A stretch of 38,119 nucleotides of DNA from Oscillospiraceae bacterium (lineage in GTDB: Bacteria > Bacillota > Clostridia > Oscillospirales > Ruminococcaceae): NCBI GenBank assembly GCA_024695445.1, contig JAILIG010000186.1, forward strand, positions 1 to 38,119, in the 5' to 3' direction. Positions 26,300 to 34,009 of this stretch are shown here, piece after piece (the first letter of the stretch is position 1; the number at the start of each line of letters is the position of its first letter). The notes beneath the pieces are model-generated. The model had not been told where the DNA came from. It searched no databases and saw only the letters and a list, made by a program, of their open reading frames with translations. The position numbers were made by a program, and so were the translations under genes.

Positions 26300-26920
26300 C
26301 GGGCGCATGAATGCGGAATGCGGAATAAACTAAAGCACGCCGGCAGCGGAGTGAGAACCTTTTGTCCGCTTCTCTACAGCAGAGTCAACGAAACAGCAGC
26401 CCATCGAGCGAAAGCCGGGCAATAAAGGGGTCAAAGGTAAGGAAAGGGGATGCGCGCCGTATATGCAAAGCATATACTTGGAGAACCTTAGGGGATAGGG
26501 GGAATGGAGCTGCGCCAGCAGCGGTTTTCCCCCTGTCCCCTAAGGTTTTCCCCTCGCATTCGCGCCCCGCGGCCGGCAGTGCCGGCGGCCAATGATCTAA
26601 AGCCCGCCGGAAACGCCCACAAATCATTTTTCGCCTTTTCCCTCCATTGCACAAAAACGAAGGCGCTCCATTTCAGCCTCTCGTAAAACGCCGGCCTATG
26701 GAGAATAAGGTATCCGCTTCGCGGATGCAATCAAAAAAAGGGGACGCCCTCTATCGCAGGGCGTCCCCCTCTTGCCGCAAGGCGGCAATTCACCCCCTTG
26801 CGGAGCTCTTTTTAAGTCCAGATTGTTTCGCGCTCTGCGGAGCGCGATGAGGGGCGCCGCCCCTCAACCCCGCGAGCTTTTTGAAAAAAGCTCGGCCAAA
26901 AACTTTAGTTTGGGCTGCCG
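26300..26920 (+). repeat. Dispersed hairpin-chain repeat, full copy B
   Basis: 26469-26733 matches copy A (1-265); 26735-26915 matches copy C inverted. About 25-bp stem around CCTTAGGGGATAGGGGGAA...TTCCCCCTGTCCCCTAAGG. Confidence 0.88.
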
Positions 26921-26925
26921 GCTTC

Positions 26926-27306
26926 TTACCGGATCTCGATAAACGGGAACTCAATCAGGCCGCTCTCGTCCGTCTTTACGGTGCCCGCATCGGTCTCCGC
27001 GGGTTGCGCGGATTTCGTGCTGCTGCCCGCCGTGCTGCCGGTTTTCTCCTGCCCGGACTGCGCCGCCGTCCCCTCCGAGGCCGCGGTGCTGCCGCTGACA
27101 GCCGTCGTATTCTCCGACGCGGGCGCCGTCGTCCCGTCAGAGGCAGTCGTGCGCAGCTCTGTGCCGGTCGATTCGCTCTGCGCCGTCTGCTCCGTCACGG
27201 TGCCGGTCTCCGGCGCGGCGCTGCTGTCATTTGGCTCGGAGCACCGGACCGCCAGCATTCCCGCAGCCGCAAGCAGCCCGCAGCAGATTCTCCTGGTCCA
27301 GATCAT
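26926..27306 (-). CDS. Small secreted/lipoprotein-like Ser/Thr/Glu-rich protein
   Basis: RBS gggaggg before ATG. MIWTRRICCGLLAAAGMLAVRC signal-like segment, then low-complexity STE-rich stretch. Confidence 0.6.
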   Translation of the reverse strand: MIWTRRICCGLLAAAGMLAVRCSEPNDSSAAPETGTVTEQTAQSESTGTELRTTASDGTTAPASENTTAVSGSTAASEGTAAQSGQEKTGSTAGSSTKSAQPAETDAGTVKTDESGLIEFPFIEIR

Positions 27307-27328
27307 ATTCGTCCCTCCCTTTGCATTC

Positions 27329-27357
27329 ATTATACCATATTGTCGGCGGAAATGCAA
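27329..27357 (-). promoter_or_regulatory. Promoter for the small lipoprotein-like gene
   Basis: Minus TTGCAT-N17-TATAAT, ..AATATGGTATAAT. Confidence 0.7.
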
Positions 27358-27474
27358 CGGGGACGGCGGAAGTCCGGCGCGTGCCGCTGTTGATATTGTT
27401 AGAAACTGTTGAAAAAACTGTTGATTCCGCATTTGCTTTTATGAAATTTGTGCAGGAATGTTGTGCAAATCATA

Positions 27475-27503
27475 TTGACAATCCCGATGCTGTATGGTAT
27501 AAT
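27475..27503 (+). promoter_or_regulatory. Consensus promoter
   Basis: TTGACA-N17-TATAAT with TGg. Confidence 0.8.
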
Positions 27504-27556
27504 AATTTTATCCTGCTGCGGCTGACCGCGGCTTTATTTCAAAGGAGGGCTCTGTT

Positions 27557-28081
27557 ATGGGACTGCTTTCTAATTTACTCGGCGGCAAAAAGCCGGACAG
27601 CCCGCTGCTCGACAAACTGTTCGATATGATCGAAAAAACCGCGGAAGAGGCACAGCAGAATGCGTCTGCCGAAGCGCCGGCGGAATCTGCATCCGCAGAG
27701 CCGGCAGCCGAGACTGCCCCTGCTCCGCAGGCCTCCGGTCTTCCCTGGGGCGGCGATTATCCGCCGGCGGAGGAAAATTCCTTCACCTTCCAGGGGACTT
27801 ATCTTGAGTATTTCGACCGGATTTTCCGCGCTGAATTTCCGGAGTATGCGCTGGAGACCGAACAGTTCAACAACGGAAAGCGCGCCGTCGTGCGCTTCAT
27901 GAAGGACGGGCAGTGTGCGCTGGTCGTCGAGCTGCTCAACGACTCTTCGAGCGTTTTCAAGCTGCGCCGGGATACCCTGCGCGCCGGCATTCCGTATCTG
28001 CGGTATTACTACGACCACGAGGGCTGGTGGAACACCCGCTCCTATGTGACCGAGCGTACCCGTGCAGCGCTGAACCGCTGA
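27557..28081 (+). CDS. Hypothetical protein
   Basis: RBS aaaggagggc. Pro/Ala-rich N-terminal linker then folded C-terminal region. Confidence 0.7.
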   Translation: MGLLSNLLGGKKPDSPLLDKLFDMIEKTAEEAQQNASAEAPAESASAEPAAETAPAPQASGLPWGGDYPPAEENSFTFQGTYLEYFDRIFRAEFPEYALETEQFNNGKRAVVRFMKDGQCALVVELLNDSSSVFKLRRDTLRAGIPYLRYYYDHEGWWNTRSYVTERTRAALNR

Positions 28082-28104
28082 ACCTTTGCGGCATTCCATA
28101 TTGT

Positions 28105-28244
28105 CAAAAACAGAAAGAGAACGCTTTTGCGCCTGCGGCGGATCAGGCACGGGCTTTTATTGCACTTCGCAGGCAGTCTGCCCGTGTACGGTCTGGTACA
28201 TTCCGGGATTTCCCGGAATTTAACGCCTTCTCTTTCTGTTTTTG
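28105..28244 (+). ncRNA. 140-nt structured RNA element upstream of DinB-like/RT operon
   Basis: 17-bp closing stem CAAAAACAGAAAGAGAA (28105-28121)/TTCTCTTTCTGTTTTTG (28228-28244). Inner hairpins GCCTG..CAGGC, CACGGGC..GCCCGTG, ATTCCGGGattTCCCGGAAT. Possible pseudoknot GCCTGCG/CGCAGGC. Confidence 0.5.
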
Positions 28245-28287
28245 TATCCGCCTGCCAATCTGCATTCATAAAAGAGGTGACATTCGC

Positions 28288-28812
28288 ATGAACACGCTCT
28301 GCATGATGATCAAAGAGGTCGTCCGGCCGAATTTTATGAACATCCGGACTTCTATTCAGACCTATGACCGCGACGCACTCTGCTGCGGCGCTCCCTGCTG
28401 GCGCTGGGCCTATCATGCGCTGCACTCCGCCGACAAGTGGTTCATCAACCCGAACGACTACGAGGAGCCGCCCTTCCACGAAGCCGGCATGGACAATCCC
28501 GACAACCCGACCTCGGTTGTCCTGACGGACGAACAGCTCCTCGCCTATCTCGATGCCGTTGAACAGAAAACCCTGAGCTACCTCGACACGCTGACCGACG
28601 AAATGCTGTACGAAAAGCCCGAAAACTGCCGTTTTACGCGCATGGAGCTCGTGCTGCGGCAATTCCGGCATATCTCGTTCCACACGGGAATGCTGAACGG
28701 TCAGACCGCGCTGGCAACCGGAAAATTCCCGATGTGGGTTTCGCAGGCAGACCAGTATGTCGATGACGGCATTCTGTTCGGGCGTTACCGCAAGGGCCCG
28801 ACCAAAATCTGA
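28288..28812 (+). CDS. DinB-superfamily-like protein
   Basis: Helical-bundle-like sequence with spaced His (WRWAYHALHSADKW, LRQFRHISFHTGMLNG). RBS agaggtg. Confidence 0.65.
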   Translation: MNTLCMMIKEVVRPNFMNIRTSIQTYDRDALCCGAPCWRWAYHALHSADKWFINPNDYEEPPFHEAGMDNPDNPTSVVLTDEQLLAYLDAVEQKTLSYLDTLTDEMLYEKPENCRFTRMELVLRQFRHISFHTGMLNGQTALATGKFPMWVSQADQYVDDGILFGRYRKGPTKI

Positions 28813-28845
28813 ATCCGCCCGGAAGCCGGCAGAAAAGGAACAGTC

Positions 28846-30087
28846 ATGATGTCCATGCTCGAACAACTGAAAGAACCCGCCGTCTGGGAACGGTTTTACG
28901 AATACAAAGCTTCGCTCGCAGTTCCGGGCTCGTTTCTGCCGGAGCTGCGCCGTTTTATCGACAGTCAGGGCTATCTGCCGGTCTGCGCACGCATCGAAGC
29001 GGGCGAGGCATTTCCCCTGCCGTCCAAAAGCATCATCAGCAAGCTGCACACGCAGAAAAAGCGCACGGTCTATACCTATCCGGATGCGGAAAACACCGTT
29101 CTCAAGCTGCTGACTTATCTGCTGCTGCGCAAATATGACAGCCTGTTCAGCCCGAATCTGTTTTCGTTCCGGCCCGCCCGCACGGCCAAGGACGCCGTCC
29201 GCCGCCTGACGGGGACAAAAGGCATCCGGCAGATGTACGCCTACAAGGTCGATATCAGCAATTATTTCAATTCGGTGCCGGTCGGACGGCTGCTGCCGAT
29301 GCTGGAGGCCGTAATGCCGGATGATCCGGCGCTGTTCGCGTTTCTGTCGGAGCTGCTGACGGCAGAGGGCGTCCGCGACCGCGGGCGCATCATCTCCGAG
29401 GAAAAGGGCATCATGGCCGGAACGCCGCAGTCCTCCTTTTATGCAAACCTGTATCTGCGGACGCTGGATGCGGCGTTTTATGCGCGGGGCATCCCCTATG
29501 CGCGCTATTCGGATGACATCATCCTTTTTGCGCCGACACCGGAGCTGACTGCGGAATACGCCGCCGAGGTGCGGGACGCGCTCCGTGCGGCAGGGCTTCG
29601 GATCAATCCGGCAAAGGAATGCTTCTTTGCGCCGGAGGACGGCTGGAGCTTCCTCGGCTTTTATTTCCGGGACGGCGAAATTGACATCGCGCCGGCATCG
29701 GTGACGAAAATCAAGCATAAAATGCGCCGCAAGGCACGGGCGCTGGCACGCTGGAAAGCACGCGGGCGCTTCACGGGCGAGCAGGCGGCAAAGGCGTTTA
29801 TCCGGATCTTCAACCGCAAGCTGCTGGAAAGTGCGGACGGCGGAGAGCTGTCCTGGAGCTGCTGGTTTTTCCCGGTCATTACGACGGCTGACAGCCTCCG
29901 CGTGATCGACCGCTACGCGCAGGACTGCCTGCGGAGCCTCATCAGCGGGAAGCACACAAAGGCGCGGTTCAATGTCCGGTACGGCGATCTGAAGCGTCTG
30001 GGCTACGAGAGCCTCGTGCATCATTATTATGCCGGCGGAGCGTCCGCACAGGCTTCCGCCGCAGCACCGCCGCCCGAAAACAGATAA
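28846..30087 (+). CDS. Stand-alone reverse transcriptase (RNA-directed DNA polymerase)
   Basis: RT motifs: FSFRPARTAKDAV, YKVDISNYFNSVP (Asp at 29251), GIMAGTPQSSFYANLYL, YARYSDDIILFA (YSDD at 29506-29517), GWSFLGFYF. No intron endonuclease domain. Confidence 0.88.
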   Translation: MMSMLEQLKEPAVWERFYEYKASLAVPGSFLPELRRFIDSQGYLPVCARIEAGEAFPLPSKSIISKLHTQKKRTVYTYPDAENTVLKLLTYLLLRKYDSLFSPNLFSFRPARTAKDAVRRLTGTKGIRQMYAYKVDISNYFNSVPVGRLLPMLEAVMPDDPALFAFLSELLTAEGVRDRGRIISEEKGIMAGTPQSSFYANLYLRTLDAAFYARGIPYARYSDDIILFAPTPELTAEYAAEVRDALRAAGLRINPAKECFFAPEDGWSFLGFYFRDGEIDIAPASVTKIKHKMRRKARALARWKARGRFTGEQAAKAFIRIFNRKLLESADGGELSWSCWFFPVITTADSLRVIDRYAQDCLRSLISGKHTKARFNVRYGDLKRLGYESLVHHYYAGGASAQASAAAPPPENR

Positions 30088-30095
30088 AAATGAAA

Positions 30096-30122
30096 AACCC
30101 GCATCGAACCGATGCGGGTTTC
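30096..30122. terminator. Bidirectional hairpin terminator between RT and tRNA
   Basis: AACCCGCATCGaacCGATGCGGGTT, A-rich on left and T-rich for minus strand. Confidence 0.7.
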
Positions 30123-30123
30123 A

Positions 30124-30196
30124 AGCTGTTTACTGGATTTGAACCAGCGACCTCATCCTTACCAAGGATGTGCTCTACCAACTGAGCTAAAACAGC
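30124..30196 (-). tRNA. tRNA-Thr (anticodon GGT)
   Basis: Minus GCTGTTTTAGCTCAGTTGGTAGAGCACATCCTTGGTAAGGATGAGGTCGCTGGTTCAAATCCAGTAAACAGCT. Cloverleaf with anticodon loop TTGGTAA. Confidence 0.95.
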
Positions 30197-30357
30197 ATAT
30201 TCTGCGCAGTTTTGCTTCGCAACTGCCCTATCATTATACAACAATCCGGATGAAATGTCAAGCAGAAAATGAAAAAATCCCATTTTTGTCGCTTTGTATA
30301 TATTGCATAAATCCCATAACTTAAATTTTGGCACATGGATAAACTTGCAAAAAACAC

Positions 30358-30387
30358 TTGCAATATGTCAGCGGATTATGGTAAAAT
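30358..30387 (+). promoter_or_regulatory. Promoter for GH25 gene
   Basis: TTGCAA-N18-TAAAAT with TGg. Confidence 0.5.
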
Positions 30388-30528
30388 AATAAAGAACAGT
30401 CGTAACCGCTGGCATAAGAACACTGGAAAAAGGTTGGGGGTTCTGTGAACCGAAAAACAGAAAATGCCGCGGGTTCTGTAAATACAAAGAAGAATCCGCC
30501 TGTCTGACTGCATCACAGGAGGTATATT

Positions 30529-31770
30529 ATGATCCGGAAGCATTTCATGCGAAGAGTGGCTGCCGTATCCGCGGTAATGCTCGCTGTTACTTCCGTATTC
30601 GCTGTTCCTGTCTCCGCCGAAATGGAAATCGGCGACCGGAACGGGGACGGCGTGGTCAATGTCTATGATTACATTCTGATAAAGCGCGACTCCGTGGAGG
30701 CCTGTGCGCCGCTGACGCTCGCCGTCTCCTCGGCGGAAAGCTATGCCGGAAAGACCGTAAAGGTTCAGGTTTCGATCGAGGACAACCCCGGCTGCCGCAA
30801 CGCCTCCTTTATCGTGCGGTATCCGAAGGAGCTGACACTGCTGAACGGGCGGGACTCCGTCCGGCTCGATGAGGAATGCTTCTGCGAAGCCTCGCCGAAT
30901 ATCATTTTGTCGGAAGAAAACCACTCGATTCTGTATATGACAAACAGCATCAGCCTCTGTGCGGACAACGGCAGACTGATGGAGCTGGAATTCCGGATCG
31001 AAAAGGATACCATGCCCGGCACGCTCTGCCCGATCACGCTCGAAATGATCAATCTGCGCGGCGAGAAGGGACAGCTTCCGAAGCTCACCGAGCGCGGCAA
31101 AATCCGCGTGCTCCCGCCGCCGGCCTCCAGACGCTCCACGGCCATCAAGGGCGCGGATGTTTCGCAGTGGCAGGGTGACATCGACTGGGAGGCCTTCGCC
31201 TCGAACAGTGACATCAATTATGTCATGCTGCGCGCCGGCTTCGGCAAGGCGCTGAAGCAGGAGGACAAAAAGTTCCGGAAGAACTACGAGGGCGCAAAGG
31301 CCGCCGGTCTTCCGGTCGGCGCGTACTGGTATTCCTACGCGATGACGCCGGCAGAGGCGATTCTCGAAGCGCACACCTGTGCAAAGGTCATCGAGGGCTG
31401 CACCTTCGAGTACCCGGTCGCCTTCGACTTTGAGGAGCCCAAACAGCTGAAGCTGCCGGTGGAAAAGGCCTCGGCCATCATCGACGCCTTTTGCAAGGAA
31501 ATGGAGTCCATGGGGTATTACGCCACACTCTACTGCTCCTCCTTCTATCTGAACCACACCGTCAGCCAGGCGGTCCGGCAGCGCTACGATGTCTGGGTGG
31601 CGCACTACAATGTCGCCAAGCCGACCTATGAGGGCAGCTACGGAATGTGGCAGTACGGCATCGAAGAAGGCAAAGCGGGTGTCAACGGCGCCGTCGATAT
31701 GAACTACTGCTACCGCGACTACCCGGAGATCATGCGGTATGCCGAACGGAACGGCATCACGATCAACTGA
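30529..31770 (+). CDS. GH25-family lysozyme with N-terminal half-dockerin and cohesin-like region
   Basis: Signal peptide; GDRNGDGVVNVYDYILIKR; cohesin-like SYAGKTVKVQVSIEDNPGCRNASFIVRYPKELTLL; GH25 GADVSQWQGDIDWEAF, FDFEEP, DMNYCY. Confidence 0.85.
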   Translation: MIRKHFMRRVAAVSAVMLAVTSVFAVPVSAEMEIGDRNGDGVVNVYDYILIKRDSVEACAPLTLAVSSAESYAGKTVKVQVSIEDNPGCRNASFIVRYPKELTLLNGRDSVRLDEECFCEASPNIILSEENHSILYMTNSISLCADNGRLMELEFRIEKDTMPGTLCPITLEMINLRGEKGQLPKLTERGKIRVLPPPASRRSTAIKGADVSQWQGDIDWEAFASNSDINYVMLRAGFGKALKQEDKKFRKNYEGAKAAGLPVGAYWYSYAMTPAEAILEAHTCAKVIEGCTFEYPVAFDFEEPKQLKLPVEKASAIIDAFCKEMESMGYYATLYCSSFYLNHTVSQAVRQRYDVWVAHYNVAKPTYEGSYGMWQYGIEEGKAGVNGAVDMNYCYRDYPEIMRYAERNGITIN

Positions 31771-31774
31771 ACGC

Positions 31775-31819
31775 AAAAACGCCTGCGGCTTCTCAAAAGG
31801 AAACCGCAGGCGTTTTTTT
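31775..31819 (+). terminator. Intrinsic terminator
   Basis: AAACGCCTGCGG...CCGCAGGCGTTTTTTT. Confidence 0.85.
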
Positions 31820-31882
31820 CTGCCGGAAAATAAACAGGGAACCCGCCCGACAGCGGATTCCCCGAACTGCTTGCATCTTCAA

Positions 31883-32074
31883 TCAGCCGTTTGCACGCTC
31901 AACTTTACCGGAGCGCAGGCATCTGGAGCAAACATAAATGTGACAGGGCGTCCCCTTCACGATCGCTTTCACGCGCTGGACATTGGGCTTCCATGTACGG
32001 TTGGTACGACGGTGAGAGTGAGAAACCTTGATACCAAAAGTAACGCCCTTGCCGCAGATTTCGCATTTTGCCAT
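31883..32074 (-). CDS. rpmB: 50S ribosomal protein L28
   Basis: MAKCEICGKGVTFGIKVSHSHRRTNRTWKPNVQRVKA...CSRCLRSGKVERA. Confidence 0.97.
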   Translation of the reverse strand: MAKCEICGKGVTFGIKVSHSHRRTNRTWKPNVQRVKAIVKGTPCHIYVCSRCLRSGKVERANG

Positions 32075-32324
32075 AGCTGGCACCTCCTTTACAGACTTGT
32101 GGACATTCTCTATTGTAACAGATATCGCCGGAAAAAGCAAGCCCTTTTTGCAATTTTATGAAAATTTATCAGAATTCACGAAAAATCCCTCTGCCGGACT
32201 TGAAAAGCCGCGCAAAATATAGTAAAAGCGTCCAGCCGGACTGCACCCGGACCGCTGTGCGGCAGTCCGGAGCGGGAAATCCGCCGCCGAGAACACCGTC
32301 CGGCGCTTTTTTCGCGTTCGCCCA

Positions 32325-32353
32325 TTGCATTTTACCGGTGAATATGGTATAAT
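32325..32353 (+). promoter_or_regulatory. Promoter for esterase gene
   Basis: TTGCAT-N17-TATAAT with TGg. Confidence 0.7.
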
Positions 32354-32404
32354 AAAATTCAGCGTCCGTGCGCAGTCTTTTCAACCGGCCGAAAGGAGCC
32401 TTTT

Positions 32405-33265
32405 ATGTCACTCGCAGCATATATATTCCGCAAAAACTGTACCAAAAGCGATACCGAGCGCGACGCAGGGCTGACCACGCCGCCGCAGGTCGTCCGGTAT
32501 GACAATCTGATCTACGGCAGCGACACGAAATGGCAGTCCCTTGACCTCTACTGCCCGAAGGCGCAGAGCGGCTCTCTGCCGGTCATCGTCAGCTTTCACG
32601 GCGGCGGCTGGGTGTACGGCACAAAGGAAACCTATCAGTTCTACTGCATGGACCTCGCACGCCGCGGCTTTGCCGTCATCAACTATAATTACCGGCTCGC
32701 ACCGGGGAACCGCTTCCCTGCCCCGCTGGAGGACACCAATCTCGTGTTCCGCTGGCTGCAGGAGCACGCCGGGGAGTACGCGCTCGATCTGTCGCGGCTC
32801 TTTGCGGTCGGCGATTCCGCCGGCGCGCTCGGCATCGTCCTCTACGCCTGCATCCTGACCAATCCGGACTATGCCGCGCAGTACAGCTTCCGCGCACCGG
32901 ACGGGCTCTGCATCCGCGGACTGGGACTGAACTGCGGAATGTATACCGTTCTGGACAAGGAACGGGCGCTCCGCGATTTCCTGCCGAAAAAGCGCCGCAC
33001 GGAGACACTTCCGCTGCTGCACGCCGTCGATCATATCACGGCGGCCTTCCCGCCGAGCTTTGTCATGACTGCAAATGCGGATTTTCTCCGCCATGAGCCG
33101 CAGTATCTGACCGATGTCCTCGACCGGCTTCATGTGCCGTATCATTTCCGGATGTACGGCGACGAGGCACAGCCGCTCGGCCATGTCTTTCACTGCAATA
33201 TCCGGACAGAGGCGGCCAGAACGGTCAATGACGACGAATGTGCGTTTTTCCGCTCGCTGCTCTGA
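32405..33265 (+). CDS. Alpha/beta hydrolase (HSL/esterase-like)
   Basis: FHGGGWVYGTKE oxyanion motif, NYNYRLAP, VGDSAGALG nucleophile elbow. Confidence 0.9.
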   Translation: MSLAAYIFRKNCTKSDTERDAGLTTPPQVVRYDNLIYGSDTKWQSLDLYCPKAQSGSLPVIVSFHGGGWVYGTKETYQFYCMDLARRGFAVINYNYRLAPGNRFPAPLEDTNLVFRWLQEHAGEYALDLSRLFAVGDSAGALGIVLYACILTNPDYAAQYSFRAPDGLCIRGLGLNCGMYTVLDKERALRDFLPKKRRTETLPLLHAVDHITAAFPPSFVMTANADFLRHEPQYLTDVLDRLHVPYHFRMYGDEAQPLGHVFHCNIRTEAARTVNDDECAFFRSLL

Positions 33266-33292
33266 ACGCCCCGACCGAAAGGAGTTTTTTTC

Positions 33293-34009
33293 ATGCTCTC
33301 ACTGTTATCCGGCAATTTTACAACGAATGATCTGCATCAGCTGCTTGTGCGTCTGATTATCATTCTGCTGATTCTGCCGCTGCATGAATTTGCACACGCC
33401 TGGACCGCCCACAAGCTGGGCGACGACACCGCCAGCTACCGCGGCAGAATGACACTGAACCCGATCGCACACATTGATCCGATCGGTGCGCTGCTGCTGC
33501 TCTTTACGGGATTCGGCTGGGCAAAGCCCGTCCCGATTGATCCGACGCGCTTCAACCGCAAGCACAGCATCCGCTTCGGTGTGGCAATCACTGCGCTGGC
33601 CGGTCCGGTCAGCAATCTGATCGCATCGCTGATCGGCATGATCGCGCTGCGCCTCTATCTCGTTTCCGATGTGTACTGGAACTATCTGGAGGCGATGAGC
33701 GCCGGAGAATCCGTGCGCAGCACCCCGCAGACCGTTTATCTCTGCCTGACCTATTTCGTCATCATCAACATCGGTCTGGCGCTCTTCAACCTGATTCCGA
33801 TTCCGCCGCTGGACGGCTCGAAGGTCGTCGGCTACTTCACCAGCGCCAAGGTGGACCGCTGGTTCATGCAAAATCAGCAGATCGTGCGCATCGTGTTCCT
33901 GGTGGTGGTCTTCAGCGGACTGCTCAGCAGGCCGCTCAGCTGGCTCAGCGGAGAACTGTTTGACCTGTTCTGGACGATCACGAACTGGATTCCGAGGGTG
34001 TTCGGCTGA
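33293..34009 (+). CDS. M50 family site-2-type metalloprotease
   Basis: LPLHEFAHAWTAHKLGD (HEXXH-like HEFAH), FNLIPIPPLDGSKV. Confidence 0.93.
   Translation: MLSLLSGNFTTNDLHQLLVRLIIILLILPLHEFAHAWTAHKLGDDTASYRGRMTLNPIAHIDPIGALLLLFTGFGWAKPVPIDPTRFNRKHSIRFGVAITALAGPVSNLIASLIGMIALRLYLVSDVYWNYLEAMSAGESVRSTPQTVYLCLTYFVIINIGLALFNLIPIPPLDGSKVVGYFTSAKVDRWFMQNQQIVRIVFLVVVFSGLLSRPLSWLSGELFDLFWTITNWIPRVFG

Noticed and set aside
28846-30087. Retron, diversity-generating retroelement, CRISPR-RT or group II intron
   Set aside because: No NAxxH/VTG retron motifs, no template/variable repeat pair, no cas genes or array, no En/HNH domain and no recognisable intron domain V near the gene.
30394-30528. c-di-GMP or c-di-AMP riboswitch in the lysozyme leader
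   Set aside because: Could not match conserved cores of GEMM or ydaO motifs by eye.
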